DNA from: Microcaldota archaeon
GTDB taxonomy: Archaea > Micrarchaeota > Micrarchaeia > Burarchaeales > Burarchaeaceae
Assembly (NCBI GenBank): GCA_003660965.1
Contig: QMVF01000031.1
Span: 1 to 7,991 of the forward strand
Direction of reading: 5' to 3'
Length of the DNA stretch: 7,991 bases
How positions within the stretch are numbered: position 1 is the stretch's first letter; every line of letters starts with the position of its first letter. Below the pieces are notes generated by a model, which was not told the DNA's origin, searched no databases, and was given only the letters and a program-made list of their open reading frames with translations. Positions 1 to 7,605 of the stretch are shown here, piece by piece. A program made the translations under genes and the position numbers.

Positions 1-801
1 ATGGAGGAGCTATATAGAAGCAAGGAAATAGTCGAGAGGGAAAAGCGGAATACCTTGGCGCAATTGTCTGCTCTGGAGCGGCTTGAAAATGAACCCGCCC
101 CTGATTTGGAAAAGACGCGCAGGCATGAGCATAGATTGGAGCTAATGGAGAAGTTGCTTAAAATTCGCCTTGATTATGCACGCTCTCTTGAATTTATGCC
201 CTTAGCCGAGCTTCTCAAAAAAATGCGGAATGAGGAATTGGGTGTATTCAGTTTTCCTCCCATATCCAGGGAGGATGCGGAGGCGCTTTCCGACTTTCTG
301 CGCAGGTCGGAGCTTGAAGCCAAGTCAGCTTCTCAACTTCTTGATATGACTGCGCTGAGCCCAGAGAAGCTCAGCCACCTAAATGTTGATTCAAGCGGAT
401 TTAAACGGGAAATAATAAGCAGAAGGCTCTTCCTGACGCAGATAGCTTCCCTTCATTCCACTTCTTTCCTTGCTTTTAATTCTGCATCGTCTCCCGCAGT
501 TGCCCATCTAGCCGAAAATTCTGAAGAGGCCAGAAAGCTTGCAGCCAAGCTTACCGAACTTGAAAGAACTGAGGAAGAAGATACAAGGGAATGGGAAAGG
601 AAGAAGAGGATAGACTCTAAGAAGGCAGAGCTTGCGAACATTGAAAAGACAGCGCTAATCAATTCGCTGCATGAACTGCAGCATCTTGAAGCTATACTGG
701 ATGGAAAGCACGAGCTCGTAGCTCCCCAGCCCAAAGCGGAAAAAGATAAGGGTGCCTTCAGCTCCCTCCTTAACACTTTGAAGTCATTTATTGAAAAATG
801 A
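1..801 (+). CDS. Uncharacterised coiled-coil-rich protein, possibly 5'-incomplete
   Basis: I do not recognise the family. The frame opens with ATG at base 1 of the window, so the true start could be here or upstream, and no ribosome binding site can be examined. As read, it is 266 aa, very rich in Glu, Lys, Arg and Leu, with no signal peptide or membrane segment, so it is probably cytosolic. Heptad-like charged helices run over about residues 5-80 and 173-235. Between them lies a less charged part (about 120-170), including a Ser/Ala/Phe-rich stretch. A Pro/Lys linker (about 240-250) leads to a short amphipathic C-terminal helix (251-266, GAFSSLLNTLKSFIEK). This layout suits a scaffold or a protein-interaction role, but that is inference. 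It ends 14 bases before the convergent ligase stop. Reading frame integrity and codon use like the neighbours argue for a real gene. Confidence 0.75.
   Translation: MEELYRSKEIVEREKRNTLAQLSALERLENEPAPDLEKTRRHEHRLELMEKLLKIRLDYARSLEFMPLAELLKKMRNEELGVFSFPPISREDAEALSDFLRRSELEAKSASQLLDMTALSPEKLSHLNVDSSGFKREIISRRLFLTQIASLHSTSFLAFNSASSPAVAHLAENSEEARKLAAKLTELERTEEEDTREWERKKRIDSKKAELANIEKTALINSLHELQHLEAILDGKHELVAPQPKAEKDKGAFSSLLNTLKSFIEK
794..798 (-). terminator. Weak oligo-T terminator candidate for the ligase
   Basis: Read on the minus strand, a run of five T lies about 18 bases past the ligase stop codon, inside the 3' end of the convergent coiled-coil gene. Archaeal RNA polymerase can stop at oligo-T tracts without a hairpin. 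Five T is short, and no stem is visible, so this is only a candidate. Confidence 0.25.
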
Positions 802-815
802 CGCTCCTTCCAAAA

Positions 816-2567
816 TCATCTATTGCTCCAGCTTATTCTCCTCTGCTGGTCATACATTTTCAAAATTTCATAAACAGTTGTAGCATCCTCCATGCCCTTA
901 TCCCTTCTAATAGACTGCACCATACGCGGGAAGCGGAGTGCATAGCCTGGCTCTTCACCAGACTTGCCGCAGGTATGCATAGGCGAGCGGGTAATCTCAT
1001 CAGCTGCAACCGTAATAACATATTTGGGCTCAACCCAAACATCGGGCTCAACCAGAGCATCCAGCTTCTTCGGCCTCTCTTTCAACTTAATCTTATCAAG
1101 CGCGCCCTTCAACTCCCTCATCTCCTCCTCTGAAAAGCCAGAGCCTATGCGCGCCACAGTCTTCAGGCGGTCCTCATTCTCATCAAGCACCGCGCACAGC
1201 AGCCCTCCGAATTCAAACTCAGCCCTCGCCCCCTTTCCCAAATAATAGCCAACTATAACCAAATCAACACTATCGCTCAACTCTCCCCTGTACGAGCGCT
1301 TCAACTTAATCCAGGCAAACTCGCGCGCACCTGCCACATAGGGTGCCTTAAGATCTTTTGCTATAACGCCCTCCAGCCCTTTTTCAAGCGCCTCCTCAAA
1401 ATACGCTTCGAGCTGAGAGGGCTTTGAAACCTCCCTTCCCTCGGCAATCGAAATCCGCTCCCCCCTTTTCAAAACCTCCTTCAGCTTCTTCTTTCTCTCA
1501 GCATATGCAATCTTGGTATAATCTTTCCCATCAGCATAAAGCAGATCAAAAACAAACAGGTGCAAAGGATATTTTTCAGCCATCTCCTTCACCCCGTGCT
1601 TTCTCTTCCTTTGAATGGTCATTTGAAATGGGAAGTACTGGCCTGTAGCAGAATTGAATGCAAGCGCCTCGCCCTCCAAAATGGCCTCTTCCGCACCCAC
1701 CTGCCTCTTAATTCCCTCCACAATTTCAGGGAACATGGGTGTCATGCGCTCGAGCTTGCGGGAAAAGATTTCAACCCTTTCACCAGACTTGTGAACCTGC
1801 ATTCTGAACCCATCATACTTGGCCTCCACCACGCACCTTCCCAATTTCTTCAAAATTTCCTCAGCACTAGGCAATCGCTCGGCAAGCGCAGGTCTGATTG
1901 GAGAAAACACCCGCACCCTAACGTCCCTAATCAGCCTTTCATCACTCAAATAGCTTTCAGCGACTGAGCCAAGATCACTGCACAGATTGTAAGCCCGTTC
2001 AATTTCCTTCCTCGCGCTCTTATCTCCCTTCCTTGCCATGGAAAGCGCATCTATTATAGTAGGATCCCCAACCCCGAGCCTTAATTTGGAAAGCGGAAAG
2101 CGCACTATGAATTTAGCTTCCACCGGACTTGCACTATTCAACAATTCAGCAAGCGCCTTCACCTTAGAGCTCTGCGAGCCAGCGCCAGAGGTAATTGCAA
2201 TCTTGCGAAGAACATTGAAAACCCTCTCAACGCTCAGCTCTTCACTCGCAAGCCCGCTCTGCTTTCTCTCATTCACAAACTTTTCAGCAACCTTTCCCAA
2301 ATCCCCGCTCGCCCTATAAGCATTCTCAACCTCCTTGCGCGAATAGCCGGTTGCGATTGAAATTGCCTGCTCCACGAACTTCTCGCCCATACCAACTTCA
2401 ATTCCCTCATAAGGTGGGGCAACCTTTCCCTGAGTAAGGTATACTACTCTTTTAGCCTCCTCAGGTTCAGCCTGCTTGAAAACTCTGCCAAGCAGTTCGG
2501 ACATTTCAATTCTTCCACTAGTGGCCTCGATTTTCTCATACGCCGCGGCAAGTTTGCTGAAGCGCAT
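816..2567 (-). CDS. lig: ATP-dependent DNA ligase (archaeal Lig1 type)
   Basis: Seals nicks in duplex DNA using ATP through a lysyl-AMP intermediate; in archaea this enzyme joins Okazaki fragments and closes repair nicks. The 583 aa are close to the usual length for archaeal Lig1. An N-terminal DNA-binding domain covers about residues 1-215. The nucleotidyltransferase core has motif I KYDGFR with catalytic Lys250, the LEGEALAF motif (297-304), FVFDLLYADG (338-347), motif IV EGVIAK (399-404) and motif V WIKLKRSY (419-426). The C-terminal OB-fold domain ends with motif VI-like RFPRMVQSIRRDK (545-557) and a PEDATT-like tail reading MEDATTV. The ATG start gives MRFSKLAAAYEKIEAT, matching the normal family N-terminus. 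No Shine-Dalgarno site precedes it, and a TATA element sits about 25 bases upstream, so the mRNA may be leaderless. The loop that normally holds the PCNA-binding motif lacks the aromatic pair (see findings). Function is well supported. Confidence 0.97.
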   Translation of the reverse strand: MRFSKLAAAYEKIEATSGRIEMSELLGRVFKQAEPEEAKRVVYLTQGKVAPPYEGIEVGMGEKFVEQAISIATGYSRKEVENAYRASGDLGKVAEKFVNERKQSGLASEELSVERVFNVLRKIAITSGAGSQSSKVKALAELLNSASPVEAKFIVRFPLSKLRLGVGDPTIIDALSMARKGDKSARKEIERAYNLCSDLGSVAESYLSDERLIRDVRVRVFSPIRPALAERLPSAEEILKKLGRCVVEAKYDGFRMQVHKSGERVEIFSRKLERMTPMFPEIVEGIKRQVGAEEAILEGEALAFNSATGQYFPFQMTIQRKRKHGVKEMAEKYPLHLFVFDLLYADGKDYTKIAYAERKKKLKEVLKRGERISIAEGREVSKPSQLEAYFEEALEKGLEGVIAKDLKAPYVAGAREFAWIKLKRSYRGELSDSVDLVIVGYYLGKGARAEFEFGGLLCAVLDENEDRLKTVARIGSGFSEEEMRELKGALDKIKLKERPKKLDALVEPDVWVEPKYVITVAADEITRSPMHTCGKSGEEPGYALRFPRMVQSIRRDKGMEDATTVYEILKMYDQQRRISWSNR

Positions 2568-2588
2568 GATGCTCTTTGGTGGGGAAGC

Positions 2589-2596
2589 TTTAAATA
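2589..2596. promoter_or_regulatory. Shared TATA box between divergent ligase and DUF389 genes
   Basis: TTTAAATA on the plus strand matches the archaeal TATA consensus, and the minus strand reads TATTTAAA, also TATA-like. On the minus strand its centre is about 25 bases from the ligase ATG, which places the start of transcription at or next to the start codon. On the plus strand it is about 37 bases from the DUF389 TTG, leaving a leader of roughly 10 bases that would just hold the ribosome binding site. The purine-rich GGGGAAGC before the plus-strand box is a plausible BRE; the minus-strand equivalent (TCCGAG) is poor. Strength in each direction is unknown. Confidence 0.6.
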
Positions 2597-2618
2597 CTCG
2601 GATAATTCATCTCTAGCA

Positions 2619-2626
2619 GGGTTGAT
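2619..2626 (+). promoter_or_regulatory. Ribosome binding site supporting the TTG start of the DUF389 gene
   Basis: GGGTTGAT resembles GGTGAT, the complement of the 16S rRNA 3' tail, with one extra T. It ends three bases before the TTG at 2630. The same three-base gap after TGAT is seen before the eS6 and aIF2-gamma starts, which supports TTG as the true start rather than the GTG at 2651. Confidence 0.5.
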
Positions 2627-2629
2627 TAT

Positions 2630-3631
2630 TTGCTGCCGAACTTCTTAGGGGTGCAGGAACTGGATGCGCAGCAGAGATCAAAGGTCTATGACGAACTGAG
2701 CTCAGCCTCGCACCCAGACTTTGACTTCTTCTTCATGGTAGGCCTTTCAGCAATAATTGCAACCTTTGGTCTGCTTCTGAACAATGTAGCTGTTATAATA
2801 GGGGCAATGCTGGTAGCACCCCTTCTATCTCCAGTTCTTTCGCTCTCTCTGGGTGCAATTTACGGGGACTTCTACCTATTTGCGCGTGCTCTGGAGGCTG
2901 AAGTAAAGGGAATTCTGCTTGCAATAATTGTAGCCACCATGCTCACCCTCCTTGCGCCAGGAGCTGAGAGCACCTATGAAATTCTAATACGCACAAGCCC
3001 AACTCCCTTCGACCTCATAGTAGCTCTGGCAGCAGGTGCAGCGGGTGCATATGCATTCAGTAAGGAGCGGCTCAGCGCAACGCTTCCCGGAATTGCAATT
3101 GCAACTGCAGTCCTGCCGCCCCTTGCAACAATTGGAATTGGACTAGGCCTTCACAGGTTCGATATAGCCGGAGGTGCAATCCTGCTATTCCTTGCAAACC
3201 TCATTGCAATCGTGGTAGCAAGCGCAATTATCTTCTGGCTTCTCGGCTTTGGCCCGCGCTTCTCCAAGATTCAGGAAGCAGAAACCATGAACAGACTCAG
3301 AATTTCATTCATATTGTTAATACTGATTTCAGTTCCTCTTGTATATTTGATGGTAAATGCTTTGAATGAAGAGGCATTGCGCACAACAGTTGAAGAGACT
3401 TTGAACAGCCAGATTTTAGGAATGGATGATACTACCATAACTAGCATACATTATGAAGAAATAGACGGAGTGCTGCACGTTGAAGCAACCATACTCACGC
3501 CAGAGCCCCTTACTTCGAGCGATTCAGTACGCTTCCAAAATGCACTTGAAAACGTGCTAAAAAGACCAGTTGCATTTGAACTGGATGTGGTTAGGCTCAC
3601 AGTCTATAATGTCGAGGCAGAGCCAAGCTAA
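2630..3631 (+). CDS. DUF389 family integral membrane protein
   Basis: A 333-aa membrane protein of the DUF389 family, whose members are widespread in bacteria and archaea and have no firmly established function; a transport role is often supposed. Residues 1-31 are a soluble N-terminus, followed by about seven hydrophobic segments at roughly 33-50, 53-75, 92-110, 127-143, 150-172, 177-206 and 224-243. Family hallmarks are clear: IIATFGLLLNNVAVIIGAML (42-61), APLLSPVLSLSLG (63-75), the IRTSPTPFDLIVALAAGAAGA stretch beginning at 120, and IAIATAVLPPLATIGIGL (155-172). Residues about 244-333 form a soluble C-terminal region with alternating strand- and helix-like pieces. The start codon is TTG; an upstream in-frame stop at 2603-2605 leaves no ATG option, and a GTG at 2651 would remove only seven residues. 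It is the only plus-strand gene between two minus-strand blocks, and its stop overlaps the stop of the convergent membrane-protein gene. Family assignment is firm; function is not. Confidence 0.9.
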   Translation: MLPNFLGVQELDAQQRSKVYDELSSASHPDFDFFFMVGLSAIIATFGLLLNNVAVIIGAMLVAPLLSPVLSLSLGAIYGDFYLFARALEAEVKGILLAIIVATMLTLLAPGAESTYEILIRTSPTPFDLIVALAAGAAGAYAFSKERLSATLPGIAIATAVLPPLATIGIGLGLHRFDIAGGAILLFLANLIAIVVASAIIFWLLGFGPRFSKIQEAETMNRLRISFILLILISVPLVYLMVNALNEEALRTTVEETLNSQILGMDDTTITSIHYEEIDGVLHVEATILTPEPLTSSDSVRFQNALENVLKRPVAFELDVVRLTVYNVEAEPS

Positions 3632-4085
3632 CTTTTTTTAGGAACAACAAGCGCCATGAGTGCTCGCCCTACTGCAATGAATATTTGAAGAGTAGCATAA
3701 ATCACTCCGGTAAGGGCAAGAACCAATGGAGCGCGCTCCGGTATCCATAATGAAAGCAATTGATTGGACTCAATCATTCTGCCCCCATAGGTGTAAATCA
3801 AATAAGCGCCCCCATAGCCAAAAATTACATTAAGTAAAATTGAAAGCGCAGAGCCTAAATAAACGCGCTTCCTTCCCTTCACCCCACTCCGCATTCTCAA
3901 AATTCGTAGGCCCTCCAGCCCCATCAAAAGCATGCAGCCAATCCAGAATATTATCATACCGGTTTTGAAATCAAAATAAGCCGCATAAATCGTACCTGCT
4001 GTAATTACAAGCCCTATGAGTATGGATGCGAATACTCGCACCACCCACTTAATAACGCCGGCCAGAAAGTCTAAGACACCCATGT

Positions 4086-4089
<4 letters not shown>
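3628..4089 (-). CDS. Small four-helix membrane protein of unknown function
   Basis: I do not recognise the family. The product is 153 aa from the ATG at 4089, or 151 aa from the ATG at 4083 (MGVLDFLAG). Numbered from the second Met, four hydrophobic segments are visible: about 14-37, 43-57, 76-98 and 119-147. The loop between the second and third (60-73) is strongly basic (R60, R63, R65, K69, R71, K72, R73), which by the positive-inside rule places it, and both termini, in the cytoplasm. A polar loop (about 99-118) would face outside. The ATG at 4089 overlaps the aIF2-gamma stop as ATGA, so translation is probably coupled. AAGGA lies six bases before the second ATG, so either start is possible. 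A longer frame reaching 4173 would run deep into aIF2-gamma and is unlikely. It ends with a stop overlapping that of the convergent DUF389 gene. Confidence 0.8.
3633..3639 (+). terminator. Oligo-T terminator for the DUF389 gene
   Basis: A run of seven T begins two bases after the plus-strand stop codon (TAA, 3629-3631). Archaeal polymerase terminates on such U-rich tracts, so this is the likely end of the DUF389 transcript. The same bases on the minus strand encode the two Lys codons near the end of the four-helix membrane protein, so the signal lies inside the opposing gene. Confidence 0.5.
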
Positions 4090-5297
<1,208 letters not shown>

Positions 5298-5300
5298 CTA

Positions 5301-5314
5301 ATCACTTTACTCCT
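5301..5314 (-). promoter_or_regulatory. Ribosome binding site before the TTG start of aIF2-gamma
   Basis: On the minus strand AGGAG (5314-5310) is followed by GTGAT (5305-5301), ending three bases before the TTG at 5297. The GTGAT begins one base after the eS6 stop codon, so ribosomes finishing eS6 would be well placed to reinitiate. The site supports TTG as the start. Confidence 0.5.
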
Positions 5315-5708
5315 TTTTCTCTCCCTCTTTCTTCTTGGAGGGGAAAAGCTCCTCAAGGGGCTTTGAGCCAGCCTCCACCACCTTTACATTAAGCTGCTCG
5401 ATCTCATCACTAACAGTATTTCCCCTTACCAATTTCCTCTTCCTCATTCCCTTGGGCTTACCCGTTCCAAAACCAGCTCCGCTAGAAAGCAGCGCATTAA
5501 CCCTGTGCGCACCCTTAATATCACTCCTCATAGGAGTTCCATCCCCATCGCTTCCTCCAGTAATCTGAAGTTTATAACCAGCAGCTCCTACTACTCCTCC
5601 CTCCACTGTATCTCCTATCTTAAGGCCCATCAGCGAGCCCTGCTTGTCAGCAGGTACCTCAACCTGATAGCTCCTCTTGCTCTTCGGATCACCTATAACC
5701 ATCTTCAT
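5307..5708 (-). CDS. rps6e: Small-subunit ribosomal protein eS6
   Basis: Structural protein of the small ribosomal subunit, shared by archaea and eukaryotes. At 133 aa it is the archaeal short form, without the long eukaryotic C-terminal phosphorylated helix. Hallmarks are the N-terminal VIGDPKSKRSYQVEV (4-18), GYKLQITGGSDGDGTPMR (44-61) and GMRKRKLVRGNTVSDEIEQL (87-106). The last ten residues are a Lys/Glu-rich tail (KKKEGEKKE). Two ATG codons lie two codons apart (5708 and 5702). The Shine-Dalgarno AGGTGAT sits three bases before the first, the same gap as at other starts here, so the first is preferred. It lies 69 bases after aIF5B with its own TATA element, and nine bases before aIF2-gamma, forming a likely co-transcribed pair with it. 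Confidence 0.97.
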   Translation of the reverse strand: MKMVIGDPKSKRSYQVEVPADKQGSLMGLKIGDTVEGGVVGAAGYKLQITGGSDGDGTPMRSDIKGAHRVNALLSSGAGFGTGKPKGMRKRKLVRGNTVSDEIEQLNVKVVEAGSKPLEELFPSKKKEGEKKE

Positions 5709-5711
5709 ATC

Positions 5712-5718
5712 ATCACCT
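5712..5718 (-). promoter_or_regulatory. Strong Shine-Dalgarno site of eS6
   Basis: AGGTGAT on the minus strand is a seven-base match to the complement of the 16S rRNA 3' tail, and ends three bases before the ATG at 5708. It is the best ribosome binding site in the window and selects the first of two nearby ATG codons. Confidence 0.7.
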
Positions 5719-5758
5719 GATTCTCATCGATTCGTAGACGCTTCTTTACCGACGATAT

Positions 5759-5767
5759 TATTTAATA
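5759..5767 (-). promoter_or_regulatory. TATA box candidate for the eS6 / aIF2-gamma transcript
   Basis: TATTAAATA on the minus strand, preceded by an A-rich AATAAG that could act as BRE, lies just past the aIF5B stop codon. Its centre is about 55 bases from the eS6 ATG. With the usual spacing of about 26 bases, transcription would begin near 5737 and give a leader of roughly 28 bases carrying the AGGTGAT site. Read-through from aIF5B is also possible. Confidence 0.5.
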
Positions 5768-5777
5768 CTTATTCAGC

Positions 5778-7538
5778 CTATCTCTCGCGCTTTCTTCTCA
5801 TAATCTCATCAAGCAGCTCCTTGTCAATCTCGCTAAGCATGCTTGCATACTTCTCCCTCCATTCGAAAACATGCTCCTTTGGAACATCAGTAAGCAATTT
5901 ATCACCAAAGCCCAAATCCTTTTCAAACACAGCCTCTGAAATTGAAACCGCAACCTTCATTCCCTCCCCAGCTTCTTCCAAGCTCTTCCCCTCATCCTGA
6001 ATTTCCTTAACCTCGCCTATGCTCTCCCCGCTTTCACCAAGCAGGCGCACATGGGGTTTCAACCTGCCCCCAAGCACCTCAACTCCAACTATGCACGGCT
6101 TGCTGGCTCTGAAGCAATGATCATCAAGCACCTTGATTTTGGCCGGTGCAACCAATTTCTTATAAGCCTCCTCCCTTTCCTTCCTCTCCTCCTCAGCCCT
6201 CCAGCTCTTATACTCCTCTATGAGCGTGTAAATTACAGAGCTGTTCATAATAGGAATCTTCTTCACCTCAGCCTCCTCCAACGCATCTTGAAGTGAGCGC
6301 ACATTGAATGCAAGAATCACTCCTAAAAACGCATCCTCGTTCTTAACGGCCGCAGCCTCATTAACATCCCTTTTATTCACATGCCCAATTCCTGCCTTCT
6401 TAACCGCTATATTCTCCTTCTCAAGCATCCTTCTCAAAGCCTCAACTGAACCCACGGTATCTGCCTTCACTATAACACCAGCATAATCCCTGCTTACCAA
6501 AATCGACTTTACCTCCTTAGCCATCTCCCTTTTCAGCCCCTCAACCTCGCTTTCATCCACTATTCGAATGGCAGTACCTGCAAGCGCGCCATCCAGGCCA
6601 GGCGCATAAATTTTCACACCGCATGCAGCATGCGCTTCCTCCACACTATCGAACTTCTGCCTTGGATCGCGCATTTCATCAAGCGGCTTGGGCTTAAGCA
6701 AAGCTCTGATTTTAGTATGGCTCCCGCCCTTTTCAGTTGCAAATACTATCAGATCATTCTTCCTTATCGTGCCATCGTACAGAATAACATCAATCGTAGT
6801 TCCCAGCCCCCTTTCCTCCTTAACTTCCAAAATATTGGCCTTTCCCTTTCCCTTAACCTCTGTTTTCAACCTGTTTTCCAAATACTTTTGTGAAAGGCCT
6901 GCTAAAAGCATCAGCAATTCCATAATTCCCTCGCCAGTTTTGGCACTCAGGGGCACTATGGCGAGCTGCTTGCTATGATCGCTAACCCGATCAAACCTCT
7001 CAGCCTCAAAGCCCAGCTCGTGCAGCTTTCCGACAACCTGATAGAGCTTCTCATCCAGCCTTTCCTTCACATCCTCCCTCTGCTTTACAAGGGCTTTTGG
7101 AAAGCACACCTCCTTACTGTTATGCCACCCATCAACCAGGTCAATTTTGTTAAGTGCAACTATAAACGGAGTTTTATATTCTTTCAAAATTCCAATTGCT
7201 TCAAGAGTTTGAGGCTGAAAGCCTTGTGCAACATCTACTATGAGCACAGCCATATCAGCCATGCTCCCTCCCCTCTGCCTCAAGTTAGTAAATGCCTCAT
7301 GCCCAGGAGTATCTATGAAAAGCAAACCAGGAATCTTGAGCTCAACCTTCATCTTCTTCAGCGCATCCCCGCAAATCCTCTTTATAACTTCAGCAGGCAC
7401 CTCACTAGCACCAATATGCTGAGTAATTCCACCAGCCTCGCGCTTGCTAACAGTAGTCTTCCTAATTCTATCAAGCACGCTGGTCTTGCCATGATCAACA
7501 TGCCCTAAAACCACTACTATGGGCTGACGTATTTTCAT
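5778..7538 (-). CDS. infB: Translation initiation factor aIF5B
   Basis: The universal GTPase (IF2/eIF5B family) that promotes subunit joining in the last step of initiation. From the preferred ATG at 7538 the protein is 586 aa, the usual archaeal length without the long eukaryotic N-terminal extension. In this numbering G1 is GHVDHGKTS (12-20), G2 region is GGITQHIGA (36-44), G3 is DTPGHE (76-81) with the catalytic His, G4 is NKID (130-133) and G5 is SAKTGEG (198-204). Domain II follows (KANILEVKEERGLGTTIDVI, beginning near 223), then domain III (VIVKADTVGSVEAL, about 346-359), a long charged helix (about 430-452) and the C-terminal barrel that binds the acceptor end of initiator tRNA. An in-frame ATG at 7568 would add ten residues but has no ribosome binding site, and the TATA spacing puts the likely transcript start after it. 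No intein is present. Identification is very secure. Confidence 0.97.
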   Translation of the reverse strand: MKIRQPIVVVLGHVDHGKTSVLDRIRKTTVSKREAGGITQHIGASEVPAEVIKRICGDALKKMKVELKIPGLLFIDTPGHEAFTNLRQRGGSMADMAVLIVDVAQGFQPQTLEAIGILKEYKTPFIVALNKIDLVDGWHNSKEVCFPKALVKQREDVKERLDEKLYQVVGKLHELGFEAERFDRVSDHSKQLAIVPLSAKTGEGIMELLMLLAGLSQKYLENRLKTEVKGKGKANILEVKEERGLGTTIDVILYDGTIRKNDLIVFATEKGGSHTKIRALLKPKPLDEMRDPRQKFDSVEEAHAACGVKIYAPGLDGALAGTAIRIVDESEVEGLKREMAKEVKSILVSRDYAGVIVKADTVGSVEALRRMLEKENIAVKKAGIGHVNKRDVNEAAAVKNEDAFLGVILAFNVRSLQDALEEAEVKKIPIMNSSVIYTLIEEYKSWRAEEERKEREEAYKKLVAPAKIKVLDDHCFRASKPCIVGVEVLGGRLKPHVRLLGESGESIGEVKEIQDEGKSLEEAGEGMKVAVSISEAVFEKDLGFGDKLLTDVPKEHVFEWREKYASMLSEIDKELLDEIMRRKRER

Positions 7539-7542
7539 AAGA

Positions 7543-7554
7543 CTCGCCTCTCCC
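7543..7554 (-). promoter_or_regulatory. Ribosome binding site deciding the aIF5B start
   Basis: GGGAGAGGCGAG on the minus strand contains AGGCGA, one mismatch from AGGTGA, and ends four bases before the ATG at 7538. The other in-frame ATG at 7568 is preceded by AGCATTGCTAG, with no such site. This supports a product beginning MKIRQPIVVVLGHVDHGKT, the normal archaeal form. Confidence 0.5.
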
Positions 7555-7577
7555 TTGCCTAAATTCATCTAGCAATG

Positions 7578-7586
7578 CTTTTATAG
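7578..7586 (-). promoter_or_regulatory. TATA box candidate for aIF5B
   Basis: CTATAAAAG on the minus strand lies in the short spacer after the NDK stop. Its centre (about 7582) predicts a transcript start near 7556, which leaves an 18-base leader holding the purine-rich ribosome binding site and the ATG at 7538. It may allow aIF5B to be expressed independently of NDK. Confidence 0.45.
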
Positions 7587-7605
7587 TTAAGCAGATTCCG
7601 CAGCC

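Noticed and set aside
453..776. A 107-codon Ser-rich open frame on the minus strand opposite the coiled-coil gene
   Set aside because: Composition (Ser, Leu, Phe, Cys) is what is expected from reading the complement of a Glu/Lys/Arg-rich gene; no start signal and no family.
3080..3245. Repeated GCAATTG-like words within the DUF389 gene
   Set aside because: They come from recurring Ala-Ile and Ile-Ala codons in membrane helices, not from a DNA repeat; spacing is irregular.
6975..7508. A 177-codon open frame on the plus strand opposite aIF5B
   Set aside because: It lies antisense to the G domain of aIF5B and shows no recognisable domain.
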